DNA of 64,000 nt from Streptomyces sp. NBC_01198. Its GTDB lineage: Bacteria > Actinomycetota > Actinomycetes > Streptomycetales > Streptomycetaceae. Positions 17,822-26,219 of this stretch are shown in pieces. The notes beneath the pieces are model-generated. The model saw only the letters and a program-made list of their open reading frames with translations. It did no database searches and was not told the origin of the DNA. Numbering within the stretch: the first letter of the stretch is position 1; the number at the start of each line of letters is the position of its first letter. A program made the translations under genes and the position numbers. The DNA is taken from NCBI RefSeq assembly GCF_036010485.1, contig NZ_CP108568.1, forward strand, positions 186,001 to 250,000, given 5' to 3'.

Positions 17822-19474
17822 ATGTCAGTTTCGCGTCGTACGTTCATCGGCACCGCGGCAGGCGGAGCCGCCGCAGCGGCCCTGGGCACGCTGAGCGCCG
17901 CCCCCACCGCGTCGGCGGCCAGCGGGCCCGGTGATGTGGTCGGCAAGGTCACGGTGGGGTATCAGGGGTGGTTCGCGGCGATCGGTGATGGTGCGCCGAT
18001 CAATGCGTGGTGGCATTGGAGTGCGAACGGGGGTCAGGCGCCGTCGCCGTCGAACACCGGGATCGTGGCGTGGCCGGATGTGCGGGACTACACGCGGACG
18101 TATCAGACGGGTTATGCGGCGTTGGGCAACGGTCAGCCGGCGACGTTGTTCTCCTCGTACGACCAGCAGACGGTGGACACGCATTTCCTGTGGATGCAGC
18201 AGAACGGTATCGACACCGCGGCGCTGCAGCGGTTCAACCCCACCGGTGGTGAGGGCCCGACCCGGGATGCGATGACGGCGAAGGTCCGTAGTGCGGCGGA
18301 GTCGCACGGGCGGAAGTTCTACATCATGTACGACGTGTCGGACTGGACGAACATGCAGTCCGACATCAAGGCGGACTGGACGAACAAGATGAAGGCGTAC
18401 ACCGCCTCGTCGGCGTATGCCACGCAGAACGGGAAGCCGGTGGTGTGCATCTGGGGCTTCGGGTTCGCCGACAACCAGCGGCCGTTCTCCGCGGCGGCGT
18501 GTCTGGACGTGGTGAACTGGTTCAAGGGGCAGGGCTGCTACGTCATCGGCGGGGTGCCGACGTGGTGGCGTACCGGGGACCGGGACTCGCGTCCGGGCTT
18601 CTCCGACGTCTACCACGCCTTCCACATGCTCTCGCCGTGGATGGTCGGCAGGATCGGGAACGCCGGCGACGCCGACAACTTCTACAACGTCGCGACGGTG
18701 CCGGACCTGGCCGAGTGCGCCGCGCACGGCATCGACTACCAGCCCTGCGTGCTGCCCGGCGCGGTCACCTTGCGCCAGCGCGCCCACGGCGACTTCATGT
18801 GGCGGCAGTTCTACAACATGTGCCGGGCCGGCGTGCAGGGCATCTACATCTCCATGTTCGACGAGTACAACGAGGGCAACCAGATCGCCAAGACCGCCGA
18901 GTCCCAGGCCTGGGTCCCCACCAACTCCGGCTTCCTCGCCCTGGACGAGGACGGCACCGCCTGCTCCGCCGACTACTACCTCCGCCTCACAGGCGACGGC
19001 GGCCGCATGCTCAAAGGCCAGATCGCCCTCACCGCCACCAGGCCGACCAAACCGACCGCGGGCTCGTCCGGCGGACCCACCACGGTGGTCAGCTTCCGGG
19101 CCCGCGCCAACGGCCAGTACGTCACCGCGGACGCCGGCGGCGCCTCCCCGCTGATCGCCAGCCGCACCTCGGTGGGGCCGTGGGAGCAGTTCGACCTGCT
19201 CGACCAGGGGGGCGGCAACGTCGCGCTGCGCGCCCACGCCAACAGCCTCATCGTCTGCGCCGACAACGCCGGGGCGTCCCCGCTGATCGCCAACCGGACG
19301 TCCGCGGGCGCCTGGGAGACCTTCCAGCTGGTGCACAACTCCAACGGCACCGTCAGCCTCAAGGCGCAGATCAATGGGCTGTACGTGACCGCGGAGAACG
19401 CCGGCGCGGCAGCGCTGATCGCCAACCGGGCGACCGCGGGCGGCTGGGAGCAGTTCGACCTCATCACCGGCTGA
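17822..19474 (+). CDS. secreted GH71/99-like glycoside hydrolase with fascin-like C-terminal repeats
   Basis: A 550-residue exported protein. The N terminus MSVSRRTFIG plus a hydrophobic stretch ending SAAPTASAAS is a twin-arginine signal. Residues about 45-400 resemble the GH71/99 alpha-mannanase/xylosidase-like barrel (VGYQGWFAAIGDG, GRKFYIMYDVSDWTN, GVQGIYISMFDEYNEGNQI). Residues 415-550 contain three repeats of about 45 residues (ARANGQYVTADAGGASPLI, AHANSLIVCADNAGASPLI, AQINGLYVTAENAGAAALI), a beta-trefoil likely binding glycan. The first third uses more G- and T-ending codons than the rest. The ATG of MSVSRRTF is favoured over one 24 bases upstream because it starts the Tat signal. Confidence 0.85.
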   Translation: MSVSRRTFIGTAAGGAAAAALGTLSAAPTASAASGPGDVVGKVTVGYQGWFAAIGDGAPINAWWHWSANGGQAPSPSNTGIVAWPDVRDYTRTYQTGYAALGNGQPATLFSSYDQQTVDTHFLWMQQNGIDTAALQRFNPTGGEGPTRDAMTAKVRSAAESHGRKFYIMYDVSDWTNMQSDIKADWTNKMKAYTASSAYATQNGKPVVCIWGFGFADNQRPFSAAACLDVVNWFKGQGCYVIGGVPTWWRTGDRDSRPGFSDVYHAFHMLSPWMVGRIGNAGDADNFYNVATVPDLAECAAHGIDYQPCVLPGAVTLRQRAHGDFMWRQFYNMCRAGVQGIYISMFDEYNEGNQIAKTAESQAWVPTNSGFLALDEDGTACSADYYLRLTGDGGRMLKGQIALTATRPTKPTAGSSGGPTTVVSFRARANGQYVTADAGGASPLIASRTSVGPWEQFDLLDQGGGNVALRAHANSLIVCADNAGASPLIANRTSAGAWETFQLVHNSNGTVSLKAQINGLYVTAENAGAAALIANRATAGGWEQFDLITG

Positions 19475-19518
19475 GCTCGCCGCCGGGCAACGGCCCGCGC
19501 ACGGGCGAGGGCGAGAAC

Positions 19519-19563
19519 GGCGGGCGGGTCACCCGGGCGCGGCATCCGGGTGACCCGCCCGCC
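19519..19563. terminator. 18-bp perfect hairpin after the glycosidase
   Basis: GGCGGGCGGGTCACCCGG and CCGGGTGACCCGCCCGCC pair perfectly over 18 bases with a 9-base loop, 44 bases after the stop codon. No U tract. A clear intrinsic terminator candidate. Confidence 0.78.
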
Positions 19564-19712
19564 CGTCGAGTGGCGTGGCGCCCGCTGCTGGCCGAACGTG
19601 GTGGCAATCGTGCCCACGCCTGGCGGCGGGGGCGGCCGCCACCCCCCGGGGAGAGCCATGACCGCCACCGCGAGGCCGTCCTCGGGGGTCGCGGAATCTG
19701 GTACTCGCGGCA

Positions 19713-20162
19713 ATGATCTTCGCGGTCGCGATGACCTTCATCGCCCAGACTGTCGTGTCGATCGCGGTCCCTGACATCCAGCACGAGCTGGGGCTGTCCA
19801 ACACCGGTGTGCCGTGGGCCGTCAACGCCTACCTGCTCTCGCCCGCGGCGTTCTTCGCCCACGGCGGCCGGCTGGCGGACACCGTGGGGCACCGCAGGGT
19901 CCGCAGCCATCTGCGGACGTCGCTGATCGCCCGCGGCGTACCTGCGCCGGAGGCGGCCGACCGGGCGAGGAGTCTGGCGCAGGCGAACTCCATGGCGCAG
20001 AGCGGCGGCGGCCCGATCCCCGGCCTCGTCCGGGCGCACTTCGCCGAGGCGACCCGTACGGTGCTCTTCTGCATGGCCGGGATCACGGCCGTCGCCGCGG
20101 TGGTCGCCTTCGTCGGTCTGCAGCGGGGGCGGCAAGCCGAACTCACCGTGGCCGAGGGCTAG
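19713..20162 (+). pseudogene. internally deleted MFS (DHA2-type) transporter
   Basis: A 149-residue open frame that starts like a DHA2 drug exporter (MIFAVAMTFIAQTVVSIAVPD, NTGVPWAVNAYLLSPAAFFAHGGRLAD, with motif A GGRLADTVGHRR) and then jumps to a stretch typical of the last loop and last helix of the same family (TSLIARGVPAPEAADRARSLAQ, then ATRTVLFCMAGITAVAAVVAF). Some 300 residues and about ten membrane helices are missing, yet the frame is intact. The normal N terminus may begin at ATG 19659 in a different frame (MTATARPSS), so a frameshift is also likely. A transporter function is very unlikely. Confidence 0.72.
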
Positions 20163-20249
20163 CCCGACACCGGCGCGAAGCAGCCCGTACCCCCACCGGA
20201 GTGATGCCATCACGGTCTGTCGGAGGTCCGGTCTAAACTCTCCTGGCAC

Positions 20250-20281
20250 CGGCCTGTTCGATGGTGACCGGAGACAGGCCG
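20250..20281 (+). promoter_or_regulatory. inverted repeat in the leader of the osmoprotectant operon
   Basis: CGGCCTGT and ACAGGCCG form an 8-base inverted repeat with a 16-base spacer, 32 bases before the TTG start. It could be an operator or an mRNA hairpin near the ribosome site; nothing matches a known riboswitch. Confidence 0.4.
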
Positions 20282-20313
20282 TCCATGCCCGATCCCGAGG
20301 GGTATTCGGCACT

Positions 20314-21480
20314 TTGATACAGATAGAGTCAGTCACGAAGCGCTACCCCGACGGCACGACGGCGGTCGACGAGCTGTCGCTGGACATCCCGGACGGTTCG
20401 ATCACCGTACTGGTCGGACCGTCGGGATGTGGGAAGACCACCACTTTGCGCATGATCAACCGGATGGTCGAGCCGACGTCCGGCCGCATCCTGCTGGACG
20501 GCTCCGACGTCACGGCGCAGCCGGTCAACGCGCTGCGCCGCTCGATGGGCTACGTCATCCAGAACGCCGGCCTCTTCCAGCACCGCACCATCGTGGACAA
20601 CATCGCGACCGTGCCGCGCATGCTCGGCTGGGACCGGCGCAAGGCCAGGGAACGGGCCAGGGAGCTGATGGGGCGGGTCGGTCTCGACGAGGCGCTGGCC
20701 AAGCGCTACCCGTACCAGCTGTCCGGCGGCCAGCAGCAGCGGGTGGGAGTGGCCAGGGCGCTCGCCGCCGATCCGCCGGTGCTGCTGATGGACGAGCCGT
20801 TCTCGGCGGTCGACCCGATCGTCCGCAAGAGCCTGCAGGCCGAGCTGCTGCGCATCCAGCAGGAGCTGGGCAAGACCATCGTCTTCGTCACGCATGACAT
20901 CGACGAGGCCATCAAGATCGGCGACATGATCGCGGTGATGCGCACCGGCGGCCGGCTGGCCCAGTTCGCACCGCCCGAGGAACTGCTCAGCTCCCCCGCC
21001 GACGCCTTCGTCGAGGACTTCCTCGGCACCGACCGCGGCATCCGGCGGCTGTCGTTCTTCACCTCGGAGGGCCTGCGGCTGGACCAGGGACCGGTCGTCC
21101 CGGTGGACGCCGACGCCGGGCAGGTCGCGCGCGCCGCGGCGGCCGGGGCGCCGTATCTGCTGATCACCGACGCCGACCGCAAGCCGCTGGGCTGGGTGCG
21201 GCCGCAGGACGCGGCGGGCGGCGCCGATCTGGTCGCGGCGGGCCGGCTGCTGCCGTACGGGCGGCCGTTCGTCGCCGGGAGCGAGTCGCTGCGCGACGCG
21301 CTGGACTGCGCGGTGCTCTCCCCCACCGGGTGGGCGGTCGCGGTGGACGGCGACGGGAAGGTGGCCGGGGTGGTCTCGCAGGAGACGATCGGCGCCGCCA
21401 TCCGCAGCGCGCACGCCGGGAGCCAGGAGGCCGGCGGCGCTGACCCGGTGCCCGCCGCCAGGACCGGGGCGGCCACATGA
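20314..21480 (+). CDS. OpuC/ProV-type quaternary amine ABC transporter ATP-binding protein
   Basis: A 388-residue ATPase with Walker A GPSGCGKT at 35-42, signature LSGGQ at 136-140, Walker B PPVLLMDEP at 154-162 and switch His in FVTHDIDEA, then a C-terminal regulatory region (about 260-365) that resembles CBS domains. It powers uptake of compatible solutes such as glycine betaine or choline. The start is TTG (TTGATACAGATAGAG), preceded by GAGGGG; no ATG or GTG fits the fold's first strand. The stop overlaps the first permease gene. CBS domains in this family can sense ionic strength or nucleotides. Confidence 0.9.
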   Translation: MIQIESVTKRYPDGTTAVDELSLDIPDGSITVLVGPSGCGKTTTLRMINRMVEPTSGRILLDGSDVTAQPVNALRRSMGYVIQNAGLFQHRTIVDNIATVPRMLGWDRRKARERARELMGRVGLDEALAKRYPYQLSGGQQQRVGVARALAADPPVLLMDEPFSAVDPIVRKSLQAELLRIQQELGKTIVFVTHDIDEAIKIGDMIAVMRTGGRLAQFAPPEELLSSPADAFVEDFLGTDRGIRRLSFFTSEGLRLDQGPVVPVDADAGQVARAAAAGAPYLLITDADRKPLGWVRPQDAAGGADLVAAGRLLPYGRPFVAGSESLRDALDCAVLSPTGWAVAVDGDGKVAGVVSQETIGAAIRSAHAGSQEAGGADPVPAARTGAAT

Positions 21481-22202
21481 GCGGCGCCGGCTTCTTCGAC
21501 CTTCCGAGCGACCTGCAGAACTCCTACCTCGGCCTGGTCGGCGTGCACCTGGAGGAGGCCCTGATACCGGTGGCCATCGGGCTCGCGGTGGCCTTGCCGC
21601 TGGGCCAGCTGTGCGCACGCTTCTCCTGGCTGTACGCGCCGGTGCTGTGGGTCACCACGGTGCTGTACGCCATCCCGTCCCTGGCCTTCTTCGTCTTCCT
21701 CATCGACTACACCGGGGCGACCAGGACCACGGTGATGATCCCGCTGACCGTCTACAGCCTGGTGCTGCTGCTGCCTGCCATCGTCGACGGCGTCAGATCG
21801 GTGCCGCAGGAGACCATGTCGGCAGCCACCGCCATGGGGTTCGGACCCGTGCAGCGCTATCTGAAGGTCCAGCTGCCCATCGCGGTGCCGGCGATCATCG
21901 CCGGGCTACGGGTCGCCGTCGCCTCCAGCATCAGCCTGGTCAGCGTCGGCGCGCTGATCGGCAACCAGGGCGCGCTGGGCAATCTGCTGCAGGACGCCAT
22001 CCTCTACCACCGCACGAACCTCGCGGTGAACTCGGTGGTCACCACCGCCGCGCTGGCCGTCCTGCTGGACGTCGCGCTGGTGCTGCTGCGGATGGCGCTG
22101 ACCCCGTGGATGCCGCGCGGTGAGCGGGCGGCCCGCAGGGCGTCCCGTGCCGCGGCGGTCGAACCCGCCGCCCGGCCCACCCTGGAGGACGCCGTCTCAT
22201 GA
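21477..22202 (+). CDS. osmoprotectant ABC transporter permease
   Basis: A 241-residue inner membrane permease with about five to six helices and the coupling-loop signature ETMSAATAMGFGPVQRYLKVQLP. Together with the second permease it forms the channel of the OpuC-type importer. The ATG overlaps the ATPase stop and its own stop overlaps the next ATG, giving a tightly coupled three-gene core. The tail after about residue 210 is basic and alanine-rich. Family assignment is firm; substrate is inferred from the binding protein. Confidence 0.9.
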   Translation: MSGAGFFDLPSDLQNSYLGLVGVHLEEALIPVAIGLAVALPLGQLCARFSWLYAPVLWVTTVLYAIPSLAFFVFLIDYTGATRTTVMIPLTVYSLVLLLPAIVDGVRSVPQETMSAATAMGFGPVQRYLKVQLPIAVPAIIAGLRVAVASSISLVSVGALIGNQGALGNLLQDAILYHRTNLAVNSVVTTAALAVLLDVALVLLRMALTPWMPRGERAARRASRAAAVEPAARPTLEDAVS

Positions 22203-22867
22203 GCATCCTGCAGTTCATCAGCGACTTCTTCCGGGACAGCGCGCACTGGCACGGCTACAGCGGCATCCCGCACCGGGTGCTCGAACATCTGCAGTATTCG
22301 TTCATGGCGCTCGGCATCGCGGCGGCCATCGCCCTGCCGGTGGGGCTGGTCACCGGCCACACCGGACGCGGTGGCAACGCGGTGGCGCTGGTCGCCACCG
22401 CGGCCCGCGCCCTGCCCAGCTACGGGCTGCTGGTGCTGATGTTCTTCTGGCTGGGCATCGGGCTCACCCCGGTGATGATCCCGCTGGTCGCGCTGGCCGT
22501 CCCGCCGATCCTGGTGACCGGCTACGAGGCGATGCGCACCGTCGACCCGGCCCCGGCGGACGCGGCCCGCGGGATGGGCATGGGGCCGGTCGCCGTGCTC
22601 TTCCAGGTGGAACTGCCGGTCGCGCTGCCGCTGATCCTCAGCGGGCTGCGGTCCGCGGCGATCCAGGTGGTCTCCACGACCGCCATCGCCGCGACCGTCT
22701 CGCTGGGCGGCCTCGGGCGGTTCGTGGTCGACGGGCTCTACCAGCGCGACTACGAGATCGTGGTGGGCGGCGCGACGCTGATCGCGGGTCTGGCGCTTGC
22801 CATGATCGCGCTCTTCTGGCTGGTCGGCCGGCTGGCCGTCTCCCCCGGTGTCCGGGGCGGCCGTTGA
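22199..22867 (+). CDS. osmoprotectant ABC transporter permease, second subunit
   Basis: A 222-residue permease paralogous to the preceding one, with coupling loop PADAARGMGMGPVAVLFQVELP and helices such as LPSYGLLVLMFFWLGIGLTPVMIP. It begins on an ATG that overlaps the upstream stop. OpuC-type systems use two different permease subunits plus an ATPase and a separate lipoprotein, which is exactly the set found here. Confidence 0.9.
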   Translation: MSILQFISDFFRDSAHWHGYSGIPHRVLEHLQYSFMALGIAAAIALPVGLVTGHTGRGGNAVALVATAARALPSYGLLVLMFFWLGIGLTPVMIPLVALAVPPILVTGYEAMRTVDPAPADAARGMGMGPVAVLFQVELPVALPLILSGLRSAAIQVVSTTAIAATVSLGGLGRFVVDGLYQRDYEIVVGGATLIAGLALAMIALFWLVGRLAVSPGVRGGR

Positions 22868-22980
22868 CCTTGGTGGACGCCGGATTCCGCCGCACCGGCG
22901 GGATCCGGCCTCCGCGCGTAACACGAACAGCGCGTTTCGCGCCCGGCGCCCATCGATATCCATCGGTGACCATGGTGGCC

Positions 22981-23010
22981 TTGACTCGGTTTGATCCCAC
23001 TGGATTGGAT
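22981..23010 (+). promoter_or_regulatory. possible promoter for the binding-protein gene
   Basis: TTGACT at 22981-22986 and TTGGAT at 23005-23010 are 18 bases apart, 75 bases before the GTG of the binding-protein gene. The -10 is weak. A separate promoter would let the lipoprotein be made in excess over the membrane subunits. Confidence 0.4.
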
Positions 23011-23084
23011 CAGTTGAAGTACGGAACCGACGTTCCGATGACAGCTGAACGCCATCCGAACCCTCAGCCCCGGAAGCGGGAATC

Positions 23085-24080
23085 GTGACTTCACACGCGA
23101 AGAGCACCACAAACGGCCCTCGACACCTCAGCGCGGCGGCGATCGTGATCGCCGTCGCCACGGCCGCGGCGCTGCTCGCGGGCTGTTCGTCCTCCTCCGA
23201 CTCCTCCTCGTCGTCCTCCGGCGGCGGCAAGCCCAAGGACCCGCTGGCAGCGCCGCCGGCGGACTCCGGCACCGTGGTGGTCGGCTCCAACAACTTCGCC
23301 GAGAGCATCGTCCTGATGGACGTCTACGGCGAAGCGCTCAAGGCCAAGGGCATCAAGGTCAGCTACAAGCCGAACATCGGCACCCGGGAGATCACCTACG
23401 GGCTGGTCAAGAACGGCACGGTGACGGTGCTGCCTGAGTACAACGGCTCGTTGCTGGCGTTCCTGGACAAGTCCGCGGCCGCCCCCACCACGGCGGAGGC
23501 CGCCACCGCCGCGATCACCGCGAAGCTGGACCCGAAGCTGACCATGCTCGACCCGGCCCCGGCCGAGGACAAGGACTCCGTCACGGTCAACGCGGCGACC
23601 GCCGCGAAGTACCACCTGACGTCCCAGTCCACGATCGCCGACCTGGCGAAGGTCGGCAAGGACATCGTCGTCGGCGGTTCGCCGGAGTTCCAGACCCGGC
23701 AGCAGGGCCTTGTCGGCCTGAAGTCCCAGTACGGCCTGGTCCCCAAGTCGTTCAAGACGCTGGACGCGGGCGGTCCGCTGACCATCGCGGCACTGAAGAA
23801 CAACAACGTCCAGGCCGCTGACGTCTTCAGCACCGACGCGTCGGTGGCGCGGGAGAAGTTCGTGGTCCTGCAGGACCCGAAGAAGCTGTTCGGCTTCGCG
23901 AACGTCCAGCCGATGGTGTCCAAGACCGGTCTGTCCAGCGAGGGCGTGGCCGCGCTGAACGCGGTGTCGGCGAAGCTCGACACCAAGGCGCTGCTCGACC
24001 TGGACGACCAGGTGCAGAACCAGAAGAAGGACCCGCTGGGCGTCGCCCAGGCCTGGCTGAAGTCCATCGGCCTCGGCTGA
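23085..24080 (+). CDS. quaternary amine ABC transporter substrate-binding lipoprotein
   Basis: A 331-residue lipoprotein with lipobox LLAGC (Cys34), a serine-rich spacer, and an OpuAC-like type II periplasmic-binding fold (VVVGSNNFAESIVLMDVYGEAL, NIGTREITYGLVKNGTVTVLPEY). It captures betaine, choline or a related amine outside the cell and delivers it to the two permeases. The GTG start is preceded by GGAAGCGGGAATC. It lies 217 bases after the permease gene, with its own possible promoter, and a 15-bp terminator follows. Confidence 0.9.
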   Translation: MTSHAKSTTNGPRHLSAAAIVIAVATAAALLAGCSSSSDSSSSSSGGGKPKDPLAAPPADSGTVVVGSNNFAESIVLMDVYGEALKAKGIKVSYKPNIGTREITYGLVKNGTVTVLPEYNGSLLAFLDKSAAAPTTAEAATAAITAKLDPKLTMLDPAPAEDKDSVTVNAATAAKYHLTSQSTIADLAKVGKDIVVGGSPEFQTRQQGLVGLKSQYGLVPKSFKTLDAGGPLTIAALKNNNVQAADVFSTDASVAREKFVVLQDPKKLFGFANVQPMVSKTGLSSEGVAALNAVSAKLDTKALLDLDDQVQNQKKDPLGVAQAWLKSIGLG

Positions 24081-24102
24081 GCCGTCGCCTTCACCACCTG
24101 AC

Positions 24103-24136
24103 GTGCCGGGCCGGTCCGCGAGGACCGGCCCGGCAC
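24103..24136. terminator. 15-bp perfect hairpin, convergent junction
   Basis: GTGCCGGGCCGGTCC and GGACCGGCCCGGCAC pair perfectly with a GCGA tetraloop, between the binding-protein gene and the end of the minus-strand MFS gene. It can serve both directions. Confidence 0.78.
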
Positions 24137-24215
24137 CGTCACGTGGTGGCGCGGCCGGTCCCGGTGTCCGGGCAGCGCGCCAGCCCGTCCGGCGGCGCGG
24201 TGGCCGCGCGCCGGC

Positions 24216-25484
24216 TCAGGCGGGCTGCCGGCGGGCCGCCCGGGACATGCGCAGCCGCTGGGCGACGAGGGCGAGGGCGCCGAAGGCGATGACCGCGCCG
24301 CTGTACACGACCGCGGTCCTGTGCAGGCCCACATCGGTGGTGGCGAAGCCGGCCACGACGGCCGGGATGCTGAACGCCAGGTAGGAGATCACGAAGGCGA
24401 CCGCGAACAGTTCTCCCCGCTCCGCCGGTTCGGCGATACGGGCCAGCGTCCCGAAGCTGGCCAGGCCCGCCGCGCCGAAGCCGACTCCGGCGATGGCGGT
24501 GCCGAGGGCGGCCGCGGTGACCGAGTGCGTCTGGACCCCGGTCAGGCCCACCGCCGTACCGGTCACCAGCAGGGTGGCGCCGAGGGCCAGCGTGCGCTCG
24601 GTCGGCCAGCCGCGCAGCGCGAACGCCGTGATCGAGGCCGGCACGCAGAGCAGCGTGACGACCAGGCCGCCGATGACGTGGCTGGACAGGCCGAACAGAC
24701 CGACGGCCACCGAGGGGCCGAGCGCGAGGTAGAGCCCGCCCAACGCCCAGCTCGCCACGAGGATCGGCACCAGTGCGGCCAGGTCGGCGCGCAGCCTCGG
24801 AGCGACGCCGAGCCGCGGCTGCAGCGAGCGTGCGGCGCCGGGGCGCCGCGCGGAGGTCTCAGGGAGCACGGCGATGAGCAGGCCGGCGAGCACCAGTCCC
24901 GCGAGCAGGAGCACGTAGACCAGCCGGGTCGGGTGCGGGCCGTACTGCACCAGGAAGCCGCAGCCGAGTGCGCCGAGGCCCAGGCCGAAGGTGGGCGCCG
25001 CGCCGGTGATGACGCCCGCGCGGTGCGGTGCGTGCGGCGGGTTGAGGTCCACCAGCGTCGCGCCGAGGGTCGTCATGGCCGCGCCGGTGGCGATCCCCTG
25101 GACGAAGCGGGCCACCAGCAGGAGCGGGACGTCCCCGGCGGCGATGAACAGCACCATCGCCACCGCCTCCAGGGCGATCGCCGAGACGAGGACCGGGCGG
25201 CGGCCTATGTGGTCGGACAGCGCCCCGAGCACCAGCAGCGCGCCGATCATGCCGACGACGTACACCGCGAAGACCGTGGTCAGCGTGGAGGCGGAGAAGC
25301 CCCATTGATGCTGGTAGACGACGTAGAGGGGGGACGGCGCGCTCGACGCGGCCATGAAGAGGACGAAGATCGCCGCGATGGCGGCGAAGGCGGCCGGACG
25401 GCTCAGCCCCCGCCGGCCGGACGCGCTGCGCGACGGCGACGCGGCGGCGGAGGTCTTGTCGTGGTGCATCGGCGCGACGGTCAT
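24216..25484 (-). CDS. MFS transporter
   Basis: A 422-residue transporter with about twelve helices. Motif A is LGALSDHIGRRPVL and the opening AAIFVLFMAASSAPSPLYVVYQHQWGFS is typical of an actinomycete MFS group often flanked by TetR regulators. It probably exports a small hydrophobic compound; substrate unknown. The ATG is preceded by CGGAGATCCGT. It is divergent from a TetR gene across a 76-base gap holding a near-perfect long palindrome, so regulation by that TetR is very likely. Confidence 0.88.
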   Translation of the reverse strand: MTVAPMHHDKTSAAASPSRSASGRRGLSRPAAFAAIAAIFVLFMAASSAPSPLYVVYQHQWGFSASTLTTVFAVYVVGMIGALLVLGALSDHIGRRPVLVSAIALEAVAMVLFIAAGDVPLLLVARFVQGIATGAAMTTLGATLVDLNPPHAPHRAGVITGAAPTFGLGLGALGCGFLVQYGPHPTRLVYVLLLAGLVLAGLLIAVLPETSARRPGAARSLQPRLGVAPRLRADLAALVPILVASWALGGLYLALGPSVAVGLFGLSSHVIGGLVVTLLCVPASITAFALRGWPTERTLALGATLLVTGTAVGLTGVQTHSVTAAALGTAIAGVGFGAAGLASFGTLARIAEPAERGELFAVAFVISYLAFSIPAVVAGFATTDVGLHRTAVVYSGAVIAFGALALVAQRLRMSRAARRQPA

Positions 25485-25504
25485 ACGGATCTCCGTTTGC
25501 AGTG

Positions 25505-25542
25505 ATCATTGCGTTAACGACTGGCTATGCTAACGCAACGAT
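25505..25542. promoter_or_regulatory. TetR operator between divergent MFS and tetR genes
   Basis: Arms ATCATTGCGTTA (25505-25516) and TAACGCAACGAT (25531-25542) are inverted repeats matching at 11 of 12 positions, with a 14-base spacer. The right arm lies just before GATAAT (25549-25554), a -10 for the tetR gene. Binding should shut both promoters. Confidence 0.78.
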
Positions 25543-25560
25543 GAGTGCGATAATTTCTGC

Positions 25561-26145
25561 ATGACCGAAGCAGTCCAGACCCGACCCGGCGGCCGCTCCG
25601 CGCGAGTACGCGCCGCGGTGCACCGGGCCGTCGAGGAGCTGGTCGGCGCCGGGTCCGCCGAGACGCTCACCATCCCCGCCGTCGCCGCGCGCGCCGGAGT
25701 GCACCCGACCACGGTCTACCGCCGCTGGGGATCGGTGGCGCAACTGCTGGCCGACGTCGCCACCAGCCGCTTCAGCGGCGACGTGGTGGTGCCCGACTCC
25801 GGCTCGCTGGCCGGCGACCTCGAACGCTGGATGGGCGACGTCGCCACCGACCTCGCCGACCCCGACGTCCTCGCCCTGATGCGCGCCACCATCGGCTCGG
25901 GGCCTGAGGGCGGCTGCGCCTGCACCGTCGACCGCCACGACCAGCTGCGCGCGATCATCGAGCGGGAACGCGCGCGGGGCGGCCGGGTACCCGAGGTGGA
26001 GCGGGCGGTCGACCTGCTGCTCGGCCCGCTGTACTACCGGGCGATCTTCAGCGCCCGCCCGGCGTCGGGCGAGTGGGCGCGCGGCCTGGTGGCCACGCTG
26101 CTCGCGGACTGCCTGGTCCCGGACCGGGCCGCATCCGGCACCTAG
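25561..26145 (+). CDS. TetR family regulator of the divergent MFS gene
   Basis: A 194-residue TetR protein with helix-turn-helix at about residues 36-58 (LTIPAVAARAGVHPTTVYRRWG). The C-terminal domain ends LLLGPLYYRAIFSARP, as in many drug-pump repressors, and contains a CAC motif near 120. No ribosome binding site is seen before the ATG, and a GATAAT -10 ends six bases before it, so the mRNA is probably leaderless. It likely represses itself and the MFS gene. Confidence 0.9.
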   Translation: MTEAVQTRPGGRSARVRAAVHRAVEELVGAGSAETLTIPAVAARAGVHPTTVYRRWGSVAQLLADVATSRFSGDVVVPDSGSLAGDLERWMGDVATDLADPDVLALMRATIGSGPEGGCACTVDRHDQLRAIIERERARGGRVPEVERAVDLLLGPLYYRAIFSARPASGEWARGLVATLLADCLVPDRAASGT

Positions 26146-26219
26146 CGCGTCCCGCCCGCAGGCGGGGCGGGATGCCTCGGAGGCGGCCCGGTCCCGCGCG
26201 GACGTGGTTGACTGCCCCG

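Noticed and set aside
20163..20313. Possible riboswitch (c-di-AMP type) before the osmoprotectant operon.
   Set aside because: Only one short inverted repeat is present; the conserved ydaO core elements are not visible.
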